Assembly (NCBI GenBank): GCA_025526915.1
Contig: JAHLKH010000090.1
Location: forward strand, 34,892-98,891
Direction: 5' to 3'
Source of the DNA: Entophlyctis helioformis
Lineage: Eukaryota; Chytridiomycota; Chytridiomycetes; Chytridiales; Chytriomycetaceae
DNA: 64,000 nucleotides
The notes under the pieces: model-generated
What the model was told of the DNA's origin: nothing
The model's database searches: none
The model's input: only the letters and a program-made list of their open reading frames with translations
Shown: positions 34,106-43,202 of the stretch, piece by piece
Layout: every line of letters starts with the position of its first letter
How positions within the stretch are numbered: position 1 is the stretch's first letter
Position numbers and translations under genes: made by a program

Positions 34106-35267
34106 CTATGGCTGGTCGCAGATGATGTTCGACTGCCAGCCGTAGTAGTTGCGGTGGGCGGTCGGATCGATGCTCAGCTTGTTGATGCTCGAGCAGTCAG
34201 TTGTCTCGCCGGCATTGCCAGGCTCGTTGGTGCACGACACGGTGCGGTTGTTGGTGTCAATGTGGAACTCCTGCTGGACGTGGCGGTATCCGCCGATCCA
34301 GGTGGGCGGCAGCTGCACAAACGGATCCCTCTGCTGCGTGATGCGGTATGTGCCTGCAAACGGGATCGTGCTGTACCACTCGGCAAACTCCTTGTTGCCC
34401 GTGCGTGTCTGGCCGTACGTGTAGATGGACGTGCGCGAGGCGAGCTTGGTGCCAAACAGGTTGGCCAGATCGACGGCGGCGATCATGGCAAGACCGGCGC
34501 CGGCAGAGTGGCCAGTGAACACGATCGGATACGTCGGGTTCTCGGCAGCAGCCTTGGCGATGGCAGCAGGAATGACGCTGCGTGTCCGCTCGTAGTCGAC
34601 AGAGAAGCCCTTGTGGAGCTTGGCGTCCTTGGGAATGGCCAGGCGAGAGCCGTCGCACATCGAGCGATCGTTGAACCAGTCGGGGAAGTCGAGGGCAACA
34701 TTGAAGTTGGCGATCCAGTCGTCGACCGTTTTGGAGCCGCGGAAGATGACGACGATCTGCTTGGTGCGGTCATTGACGGTCACAACGCTGCAAGGTGGGC
34801 AGGTGTTGAGGCATGTGTCAGTCCTTGATCGCAAGAGGAATGCATGCACACAGACTGAGCGCTGCGTACCCAGCAGCATTGAACTTGGCATCCGTGCCAA
34901 ACGCCTTGACGACTCTGGTGCCTTGTGTCGCTCCTCTGCACGCACGGCCGCAAGTCCACTGTGCCTGAATGGCAACGGGATCGCAGTCTGATGGAAAGTG
35001 TCGGTCGGTCAGTCCGTCTATCGATCTATCGGCAGGCTGCAAGGATGGCATGCGGATGCAGCATGCACAGTGGCAATGATCGACAGACTCACAGCCAGCC
35101 ATGGCGAACTGGGCGAATGTGGCAAAGTCGGCGACCTTGGATGCAGGCACATTGGTCTGCGACAGCTTATTGGCGTTCATTCCCCACAGAGGGGCAGGCA
35201 CAGGCGATGCCGCAGCAAACGGACCGGCGAGCGCAAGGAGAGCAACGGCGGAGTGGATGGCGACCAT
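34106..35267 (-). CDS. Secreted class-3 (Rhizomucor-type) lipase, paralogue 1
   Basis: Extracellular acylglycerol hydrolase or related esterase. Exons 35093-35267, 34870-34987 and 34106-34787 total 975 nt, 324 aa. Signal peptide MVAIHSAVALLALAG...AAASPV. Oxyanion-side motif IVVIFRGSKTVDDW; nucleophile elbow IVFTGHSAGAGLA (Ser of GHSAG); catalytic Asp in QQRDPFVQLPP; catalytic His in DPTAHRNYYGW; paired Cys in SCTNEPGNAGETTDCSS and the C-terminal IIC. Tandem with lipases 2-5 on the same strand. Its last ~100 bp are nearly identical to the end of lipase 5. Confidence 0.9.
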
Positions 35268-35638
35268 GTCGGATGTCCAAGGAGTGGGCTGCAATGCGGG
35301 TGAATGCGAGCTGCGATGCAAGCCGCCTTATAGGTGCACACCATGCAAATTTGGCTGGCGACGCTTCTCTTATCTGAAGGCTAAAACCCGCCTGAACTCG
35401 CGGCTGAACCCACGGCTCGACGAATACGCCTTCACAGCCGGCCATGTGCAGGCGTCTACCCACGGCGTCAATGTCTGCACCGCCGAGTCGCCTCATCGTG
35501 CAAGTGGCCAAGTGAGGACCTACACGGAAAGACAAGTGGCACTCGAGATGCATGCAAGGATGAGTGTATTCAGATATATGCGCAAGATGTAGGAGTGGCA
35601 GTGGATGGCAGGATACAAGGCAAGTTGCTGACTGGCGT
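35268..35638. other. Intergenic spacer between lipases 1 and 2
   Basis: 371 bp holding the lipase 1 promoter and lipase 2 3' end. A ctgaac(t/c)cgcggctgaacccacggctcg partial direct repeat lies near 35390-35420. No gene seen. Confidence 0.5.
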
Positions 35639-36742
35639 CTAGAGGTTGCAGATCGTGTCCGACTTCCAGCCAAAGTACTGGCGGTGCTTGTCCAGGTCAA
35701 CGTCAAACTTGTTGATGTTGGAGCAGTCGGTCGACTCGCCGGCGTTGCCCGACTCGTTGGTGCACGTGACGGCCTGGCCGCGGAGGTTGATGTGGAACTC
35801 CTGCTTGATGTGGCGGTAGGAGCCGATCCACGACGGAGGCAGGTGCACGACGGGGTCCTGCTGCTGCGTGAGGCGGTATGTGCCTGCAAACGGGATCGTG
35901 CTGTACCAGTTGGCAAAGTCCTTGTTGCCCGTGCGCGGCTGTCCGTACGTGTACACGGTCGTGCGCGAGGCGAGCTTGGTGCCAAACAGGTTGGCCAGAT
36001 CGACGGCAGCGAGCGTGGCGAGCGCACCACCAGACGAGTGGCCGACAATGGCAATGCGGTACGTCGGGTTCTCGGCAGCCGCCTTGGCGATGGCCGGCTG
36101 GATGGCGGAACGTGTCCGCTCGTAGTCGACAGAGAATCCCTTGTGGAACTTGACGCTGCGCGGAATGGCCAGGCTAGAGCCGTCGCCCATCGAGCGGTTC
36201 TCGAACCAGTCGGGGAAGTCGAGGGCAAGGTTGAAGTTGGAGATCCAGTCGTCGGCCGTGGACGAGCCGCGGAAGATGACGACGATCTGCTTGGTGCGGT
36301 CGTTGACGGTCACGACGCCGGTCGCCTTGAACTTGGCATCGGCCGAGGCAAACGTCTTGGTGACTCTGGTGCCGGCCGTTGCACCGCCGCAGGCAGCACC
36401 GCAAGTCCACTGCGACTGCTTGATGATGGGGTCGCAGTCTGCATGTGGTGGATGAGAGATGAGGAAAGTGTGAGTGTTGGTGAGTGAGTGAACGCAGGCT
36501 TGGATGGCAGCAGCCAGCGATCTGAATGCTGCGTGCACAAGCGCTGGCTGCCATGCCAGACCAGCAAGCGAGCGAGCGAGCGACTCACAGCCGACCATGG
36601 CGTACTGCGCAAAGTTGGTGAACTCGGCGACGCGGGCACTGTCGACGAGGTTGGTCGAGACACCGCGCTGGGGAAGAGGGCTGGCGAGGGCAGAGCCGGC
36701 GAGGGCGAGGAGCGCGACGGCAGAGTGGAGAGCGGCGACCAT
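35639..36742 (-). CDS. Secreted class-3 lipase, paralogue 2
   Basis: Exons 36589-36742 and 35639-36438, 954 nt, 317 aa. Signal peptide MVAALHSAVALLALAGSALA, then the same Cys framework as paralogue 1 (YCDPIIKQSQWTCGAAC). RGSSTADDW, nucleophile IAIVGHSSGGALA, Asp in QQQDPVVHLPP and His in LDKHRQYFGW are all present, so it should be active. It lacks the second intron found at the G|VVTVN position in paralogues 1, 3 and 4; the sequence reads straight through FKATGVVTVND, an intron loss. Confidence 0.9.
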   Translation of the reverse strand: MVAALHSAVALLALAGSALASPLPQRGVSTNLVDSARVAEFTNFAQYAMVGCESLARSLAGLAWQPALVHAAFRSLAAAIQACVHSLTNTHTFLISHPPHADCDPIIKQSQWTCGAACGGATAGTRVTKTFASADAKFKATGVVTVNDRTKQIVVIFRGSSTADDWISNFNLALDFPDWFENRSMGDGSSLAIPRSVKFHKGFSVDYERTRSAIQPAIAKAAAENPTYRIAIVGHSSGGALATLAAVDLANLFGTKLASRTTVYTYGQPRTGNKDFANWYSTIPFAGTYRLTQQQDPVVHLPPSWIGSYRHIKQEFHINLRGQAVTCTNESGNAGESTDCSNINKFDVDLDKHRQYFGWKSDTICNL

Positions 36743-37405
36743 TGTAGATGGGGTTGGTGGTGCTGCGATCTGGGGATGCCGGCCAAGCGATGCGGGGACT
36801 GGCGGCTCCTTTTGTAGGCGGGCAGGATCCATCGGCAGCTCTCTGGGCATGCAACCGCCAACGGCTGCCCTGCCAGGCACTGGAAAAAGTCACTGGCCAC
36901 GCGAGCACGCGTCGGTGGAAGGCGGAGTGTCGGCCCAAAGGTTGAGCAGCACTGCGCGTGTGAGGGCACAGAGCACGCGGACGTGCTGTCACGAGCAGCG
37001 TCACGGGGACGGGTCCACTGCGGATGACGGCTTGTGTGCGCTGTGACGGCCATGCAAGGGTCGCTCGCAAGGGTCGTCAGTGTCGCACAACGCGCTGCAA
37101 GATGTGTCGGAGGAGAGTCGTGTGGTGCAGTTCCGTGCAACCGCATCTGCGTGTCATCCGCTCACTTGGTGCACTTGGCTCCTCCAACGAGACATGCGCC
37201 GGTCAAGTGGCGGTCAAGCCAACAAGCAGATGTCCAAAGCCGCCGACCGACCGACCAGCCGACCAGCCAGCAATCTCTGGCGTGGCCTGGCGTGGCAGTC
37301 TCGGTCTGGCCGACGCTTGCTGTGGTCGCACCATGCGCAGCAACGCTCAGCCAGCTGCAAGGAAAGCAATCGCACGGCCGTCGCATGCGGCACGCTGGCG
37401 GCCCT
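36743..37405. other. Intergenic region between lipases 2 and 3
   Basis: 663 bp, the largest spacer in the lipase array. It carries the lipase 2 promoter. Short gaccgaccgaccagccgaccagccagc tetranucleotide-like repeats are at about 37246-37272. No ORF with protein-like composition was found. Confidence 0.5.
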
Positions 37406-38589
37406 TCATTTCTCGGCGCAGCTCGAAAAGAAGGTGATGCCAAAGTAGCTGCGGTGTGCCTGGATGTCTGGGTTGAGCTGGCCGATGCTCGAGCAGTCGG
37501 ACGTCTCGCCAGCCTCGCCAGGCTTGTTGGTGCAGGTCAGCGTGCGGTTGCGGGTGTCGATGGAGAACTCCTGCTTGATGTGGCGGTATCCGCCCAGCCA
37601 GGACGGCGGCAGATGCACCACAGGGTCGCGCTGCTGCGTGAGGCGGTATGTGCCGCCAAAGGGGATCGTGCTGTACCAGTCGGCCCACTCTGCGTTGCCC
37701 GTGCGCGGCTGTCCGTACGAGTACACTGAGATCCTGGGTGCCATCGTGGTACCGTACAGGTTGACCGTGTCGACGGCTGCGACACTGGCCATGCTCGAGC
37801 CCGACGAGTGGCCCGTGAACACGATGCGGTACGTGGGGTTCTGCGATGCAGCCTTGGCGATGGCCGGCTGGATGCGGCTGCGGCTGCGCTCGTAGTCGAT
37901 CGAGAAGCCCTTGTGGATCTTGGCGTCCTTGGGCATGGCGAGCCTGGGGCCGCCAGTGGCACTGCCAGCGACACCGCCAAGCCGGCGGTCGTCGAACCAC
38001 GACTTGGGCGAGTCGAGCACAAAGTTGGCGTTCCCCAGCCAGTCGTCGGCCGTCAGCGAGCCGCGGAAGATGACGACGATGGACTGCTGGCTGTGGTTGA
38101 TGGCAACGATGCTGCAGCGTGTTGCGAGTGCGAGTGGCGGCCAGACAGTGTGAGTGGCATGGCAATGCATGCAATCAGGCATGCGATCAGGCATGCGGGC
38201 AGGCATGCGGGCGGACACCTACCCGGTCGCCGTGAACTTGTCGTCGACGCCAAAGGTCGCCACCACGCTCGTGCCTGCGGTGAACTCGCTGCACGGCTTG
38301 CCACACGTCCACGACGCATTCTTGAACACTGGCTCGCAGTCTGCGTGCGGCACGCTCTATCAGCAACAGCACTGCCACGCGGGCAGATGCATTCATGTGC
38401 ATGGCAGGTTCCCAACGTACAGCTGGCGGCGGCATAGCGAGAGTACTTTGCGAACTCGGCAACCTTGGCCGGGTCGGCGAATGTCTGCGTGGCCGAAAGA
38501 CCGGATTCGGCAGGCACAGGCGACGCAGCAACAGGCGTGCACGCGGCGGCCATCGCAAGCAGCACAACAGCAGAATGAATGGCGACCAT
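37406..38589 (-). CDS. Secreted class-3 lipase, paralogue 3
   Basis: Exons 38421-38589, 38223-38340 and 37406-38111, 993 nt, 330 aa. Signal peptide MVAIHSAVVLLAMAAACTPVAASPV. RGSLTADDW; nucleophile IVFTGHSSGSSMA; Asp in QQRDPVVHLPP; His in IQAHRSYFG. Contains a Gly-rich insert between strands (GGVAGSATGGPRLAMP) not seen in paralogues 1, 2 and 5. Exon 2 is 118 nt, the same length as in paralogues 1 and 4, with identical phases (1 and 2). Its second intron holds gcatgcgggcag repeats. Confidence 0.9.
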
Positions 38590-38885
38590 TGTCTGTTCAG
38601 CGAGCGTCCAGACTGTCAATGTGTCGAGTGTGGTTTGGAGGACAAGCGGCATGCCCTGCCGCATCCTGCCGCATCCTGCCGCATCCTTGCACACCAGCCG
38701 CTTTGTCAGCAGAGCTGGCGCAGCAGCCAGACCGGCGGCATGGTTGAGGCATCTGTTGAGGCATCTGTTGAGACGCGACGGCGTGTGGCGTGCGACCCAT
38801 TTATTGCTGCTCTCTGCCAGAGGCCGTGCATGCGCGAGTGCGTGAGTGCGTCCTTGAGTGCGTGCGTGTTTGTCGACGATCCCGC

Positions 38886-40176
38886 TCAGACACAGTTACG
38901 CTTGGCAGGCTCCCATCCAAAGTATCCTGCCGCATGTGCGCCAAAGTCGGGCACAAAGTTGAGCGACTGGCAGTCGTCCGTCTCGCCCGCATCGCCCGAC
39001 GGCGTGCATGTCAGCGTGCGGTTCGCGACGTCAATGCCATACTCGGTCGAGAAGTGGCGGTATCCGGTGAACCACGTCGTCGGCAGATGCACAACGGGGT
39101 CTCTCTGGCGCGTGATGCGGAACACGCCCTTGAACGGGATGCTGTCGACGAGCAGAGCCCACGCCTTGTTGCCTGCTCGCGGCTGGCCAAACGTGTAGAT
39201 GGACGTGCGTGGTGCGACGCCTGTGCCGTGAATGGCGACAAAGTCGACGGCTGCCAGGCTCGCAATCACGCCGCCGAGCGAGTGGCCGACAAAGAAGACC
39301 GAGTATGTTGGATAGTCCGTGTTGGCGATCTTGGCCAGCGCGCTCTGCAGACGCTCGCGGATGCCGTCGTACTCGCCATAGAAGCCACGGTGCAGCTGCC
39401 GTGTGTGTGAGTGTGTGTGTGTGCGTGATGGTCGAGTCAGCCACAGACGGCTGCCGCTGTGCGTCCATCCACCTGTCGACAGACAGCCATCGCATGCCCA
39501 CCTTGAGGTCCGGTGGCAGCTTGAGTGCCACGTAGCTGACGGCTGCCGGGTTCCTGTAAGCGACCAGCCCATAGTCGGACTCGAACCACGTGTCGTCAAT
39601 GTACCCGACCTTGATGTTCTGGATCCAGTCTTCGCGGGTCGCTGTGCCACGGAACGTGACGATGATGGCCTTGTCGGCGTCGTTGACGGCCACCGCACTG
39701 TCCAGATGCATGCAGCACACGCAGCACACGCAGCACATGCAGTCAGTGGCATGCCGAGTGCTGCCTTGCCACAGCACGTGCAGGCTCGGTGTCGGTTGGA
39801 TGCAACGCCGTACCCAACACCGTGCGCGTCGTCGTTGGATGGGAAGCTGACAAGGACGCGGGTGCCAGCAGTGACGCCCCTGCACGGACGGCCGCATGTC
39901 CATGTCTGGTTCAAGAAGACCGCCGGACAGTCTGTTGTGCACACGGGCAGGCGTGCGCATGTCAGCCATCACTCACAGCCAGCAATCGACAGCACGGATG
40001 GCAGCACTCGCAGACTCACATGCAGCAGATGCATACTGCATGTACTTGCTGAACTGCGACACACGGTCGGCGCCGACAAACGTCTGCATGCTGCCGCGCT
40101 TGGCCAGCGGCATCGCCAACGAGGATGGCAGCAGCGACGCCGCGATCAGACTGAGCGTTGCCACCAGCGAGAGCAT
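38886..40176 (-). CDS. Secreted class-3 lipase, paralogue 4 (divergent)
   Basis: Exons 40020-40176, 39814-39931, 39502-39697 and 38886-39395, 981 nt, 326 aa. Signal peptide MLSLVATLSLIAASLLPSSLA. RGTATREDW; nucleophile VFFVGHSLGGVIA; Asp in RQRDPVVHLPT; His in FGAHAAGYFGW. It is the most diverged of the intact four, and has an extra phase-0 intron (39396-39501) between LKLPPDLK and LHRGFYGEY. That intron recurs at the same place in the broken lipase 5, linking the two by descent. Confidence 0.9.
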
Positions 40177-40586
40177 GCTGCGGATGCGGATGGGCAGGCG
40201 GGCGTGGCAGAGGGACTACTGTGGCTTATGAGTACTTTGGCGTGCCGGCAGTGGCATGCGCCAATGGCAAGCAGCGCATCCACGGCCCCACAATGGCTGC
40301 AGCTGCTTCCAAATACGCGGCATTGTCGCCAAGCACGGGCAGTGCACAATGGCATCCAAGTGGCTCGAGTGCACATCGCAAGTGGCGGCTGGGCGGTGTC
40401 CGTGAGCACCTGCCCGTTTGTGTTGGCTCGGGCACTGCAATGGAACCATCACGAGCAGCAAGCAGGCGGCCCTCTTGGCCGTCTGAACACAGCACAGCGA
40501 GTGTGGCACAACGGCATTCATTCTTTCTGGATCTCTGATGACGGCACCGTTTCTTGGCATCGCAAGCCATCAGCCACATGGACTGC
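40177..40586. other. Intergenic region between lipase 4 and acyltransferase copy 2
   Basis: 410 bp. Open frames exist on both strands but none shows conserved motifs or splice continuity, so no gene is called. It should hold the lipase 4 promoter. Confidence 0.5.
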
Positions 40587-42026
40587 TCACGCACGACGCG
40601 GGATCTCGCGCAGCTGGTGCTGCAACTGGGTCATGAACTCGTCAAAGACGTCCTTGACGAGTGCTTCCTTGGTCGCAGTCACGCCAAACGTCATGCGCTT
40701 GCCAACCGTGATGGCATGCACGACAACAAGCGACTCGTGATGGGGAGTAGTCGCGGTGCAGAACATGACCTTGTCCACAGAGACGTCGCCAAGATCAAAC
40801 GCATCGTACTTGCCGAGGTTGCTGATGCCGAATGCGACAGGAATGAGCGGCTTTGAGTGTTGGCCAGCCGTGGGAGGCGGGGTTGGTTTGGCCGGGAGGA
40901 AGTCGTGCAGAAAGAAACGACGGCTGTACGTCGTCTGCTTGCGAATGTTGGCCGCGATCTCGGCAAGAGTCTTGGCATCCGACTGCTGCACAGAGTGAAT
41001 CAAAAGCGCCGAGCCGAGGTAGCAACCAACAACGTCGTCGCGAATGCCGAGGAGCGGTCTGTTGTCCATTGGGAACGCGCCGATGATGGACGAGCCTATC
41101 GGTGCCTTGACGACCGTTGCAACAGCCTTGGATGCTGCCAGCGAGAGGAGTGCCAGGACAGTCACGCCATGTTTCTTGGATGCGACGATGAGGGCGGCCG
41201 TCTCGTCTTCGCTGAGGATGATTGTCTCGTAGTGCGAGTCGCTGACGATGAGATTGCCAGGAAGGCGGAGTGGCGGCTTCGCTGCGGTCTTGATCGCGGT
41301 CTTGGACGACGACGACGACGGCGGCGACGACGAAGAATGCTTGATGGGCAGCGCAGCAGGCGGACTGAACTTTGCTGATATGATCACGGCAATGGCCCAT
41401 AGATACAGCCAAAGGAGGGTTGGCCAAGGCATGGCGTCCTTTGGAGTCAGAGCAACGCCGCCTTGAGAGATCTGCTGCTGCTGCTCAGTGGTTGCCGCCT
41501 GCTTGCCAGCGAATGCATACTCGAGGAAACGCTTGTACATCTCGAGTGCGTTGCGGCCGTCCGAGATAAAGTGCGGGATCGTCAGCAGCACGACGGCTCT
41601 GTCGACGGCATCGGCCGCAGCAGGCGGGCTGTGGCTGAATGGCAGCAGCACATGAACACGGGCAACGGGGATGTCGGCGCTCATCTCGACCTGGCTGACA
41701 CTCTTGACCAGCGCATCAAAGGCATCGTCATGGGCATGGCGCACGACGACGGCAAGTGGCGTAGCATCGTGCTCGTGGTGCTCGAGGACATACGATGGTT
41801 TCTTGGCCGCACTGCCGTCTTCGACGACGCTGATGCGCGCAGTGAGGGCAGGGTGCACATACTGCAGACGGCTTGCAGCACTCTGGACAGCAGCCAGCAG
41901 CGCATCGTACGTGACCGTCTTGCCGTGCTTGCCGAGCGTCACCTCGCCCGAGACGATAATGTTTATGGTGCAGCTCTCGTACAGGAACACCGCCTCTCGG
42001 TGGTTGAGCGGTCTTGTGGCTGGCAT
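40587..42026 (-). CDS. Condensation-fold acyltransferase (alcohol acetyltransferase-like), intact copy
   Basis: Single exon, 479 aa, ATG 42026. The N-terminal half carries the HxxxDG catalytic motif of CoA-dependent acyltransferases/condensation domains (VVLLTIPHFISDGRNALEMY). A central hydrophobic segment (LLWLYLWAIAVIISAKFSP) probably anchors it to a membrane. The second half has IGAFPMDNRPLLGIRDDVVG and GISNLGKYDAF, where such enzymes form the active-site tunnel. I recognise the fold (alcohol O-acetyltransferase, PapA5, NRPS condensation) but not the substrate. It lacks introns while all flanking lipases have them. It sits between lipase 4 and the broken lipase 5; copy 1 sits just downstream of lipase 1. 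The repeated acyltransferase-lipase pairing suggests duplication as a unit. Confidence 0.75.
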   Translation of the reverse strand: MPATRPLNHREAVFLYESCTINIIVSGEVTLGKHGKTVTYDALLAAVQSAASRLQYVHPALTARISVVEDGSAAKKPSYVLEHHEHDATPLAVVVRHAHDDAFDALVKSVSQVEMSADIPVARVHVLLPFSHSPPAAADAVDRAVVLLTIPHFISDGRNALEMYKRFLEYAFAGKQAATTEQQQQISQGGVALTPKDAMPWPTLLWLYLWAIAVIISAKFSPPAALPIKHSSSSPPSSSSSKTAIKTAAKPPLRLPGNLIVSDSHYETIILSEDETAALIVASKKHGVTVLALLSLAASKAVATVVKAPIGSSIIGAFPMDNRPLLGIRDDVVGCYLGSALLIHSVQQSDAKTLAEIAANIRKQTTYSRRFFLHDFLPAKPTPPPTAGQHSKPLIPVAFGISNLGKYDAFDLGDVSVDKVMFCTATTPHHESLVVVHAITVGKRMTFGVTATKEALVKDVFDEFMTQLQHQLREIPRRA

Positions 42027-42163
42027 GGTTCCACTTCAGATAAGGAGGTGCAAGGGAACGGAGGCGGCTGTTGGGCGGCCATGGCATAGGAATGTGGCAA
42101 TGGCAAGCGGATCGGTGAAACTCCGGCAACCAGGCAGCTTTCATTCAATGCAACGAGATGCTA

Positions 42164-43018
42164 CTATGGCTGGTCGCAGATGATGTTCGACTGCCAGCCG
42201 TGCTTGTCCGTGTTGGGCGGCCAGCCGTAGTAGTTGCGGTGGGCAGTCAGATCGATGCTCAGCTTGTTGATGCTCGAGCAGTCGGTTGTCGGTGTTGATG
42301 TTGTACTCCTGCTTGAAGTGGCGGTAGTCGAACATAAACGTCGTCGGCAGGTGCGACACCACGTCCTTTTGGATCGTGACGCGGAAGATGCCGCCCCACG
42401 GCAGGTTGCCGAACCACTCGGCAAAGGCGCTGTTGCCGATACGCGGTGCGCCGTACGTGTACACAGAGACACGCGAGCCAGCGTCGGCACCGGCCAGGTC
42501 CATGTAGTCGAGAGCGGCGAGAGGAGCAAGGGCACCGCCGAGCGAGTGGCCGGTGAAGTAGATCTTGTATGTCGGGTTGGTCTTGGCGAGCGAGATGACC
42601 GACGGCTGGATCAAGGAGCGCACACGGTTGTAGGCCAGTCTGAAGCCGCCGTGGATCTTTGCAGTGCAGTAAGAGTGCATGGTTGAGCGGAGCGTCAGCC
42701 ACAGACCAGAGCAAGCATGCAAGCCAGCAAGCCAGCTAGGCATGTAGCAGCAGCCGGATGAGAACATACGCGAATGTCGTTGGGAAAGGTCAGCTTGTTG
42801 CCCTTGATGCTGCCGAGCGAGCGGTCGTAGATGGGGGCATCGTCAATGTCGGTGGGATACACGAGGCCGGTGGAGATCCAGTCCTGGACGACCGACGCAC
42901 CACGGAAGCTGGTGACGATGGACTTGGTGCGGTGGTTGAGGATGACCGAGCCGACGCCGGAGAAGCCGTCCTTGACGCTAAAGGTGGACACGACCTTGGA
43001 GTCGGCAGTGGCACATAG
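42164..43018 (-). pseudogene. Class-3 lipase, paralogue 5: 5'-truncated and frame-broken at the 3' end
   Basis: Two exons, 42770 to about 43018 and 42164-42656. No signal peptide or N-terminal exon: sequence starts inside exon 2 (ATADSKVVSTFSVKDGFSG). The core is preserved (IVTSFRGASVVQDW; IYFTGHSLGGALA; IQKDVVSHLPTTF). After INTDN about 46 nt present in lipase 1, including the Cys-containing GNAGETTD segment, are missing. The frame shifts and reads on to 42141, while the original end (SSINKLSIDLTAHRNYYGW, IICDQP) survives in another frame at 42164-42290. It also has an extra PPNTDKHGW segment from a small local duplication. The extra intron position matches lipase 4, whereas the 3' end matches lipase 1. 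Confidence 0.85.
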
Positions 43019-43115
43019 ACGCGAAGATGCCATCGCTCGTCTCGACCTGGCTGACGCTCTTGAGCAGCCCATCAAAGGCGTCGTCTTGGGCATGGCGCAC
43101 GACGGCAGATGGATG
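43019..43115 (-). pseudogene. Short remnant of the condensation-fold acyltransferase
   Basis: About 95 bp (atcgctcgtctcgacctggc ... catcaaaggcgtcgtcttgg) match the internal region 41,671-41,755 of the intact acyltransferase and the same part of copy 1, on the same strand. It abuts the truncated start of lipase 5, exactly replacing where its signal-peptide exon should be. This is a third copy of the gene reduced to a scrap. Confidence 0.7.
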
Positions 43116-43202
43116 GTTGAAAAATGATGTATTTATGTATGCAAGGTTGCCAGATCTGGACAGAGATGGACTGGTTGGTACATGGTGGCTGCCACTGACG
43201 AA

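Noticed and set aside
36310..37146. Overlapping Arg/Pro/Ser-rich ORFs upstream of lipase 2
   Set aside because: Composition and lack of conservation fit non-coding, GC-rich DNA around the lipase 2 5' end.
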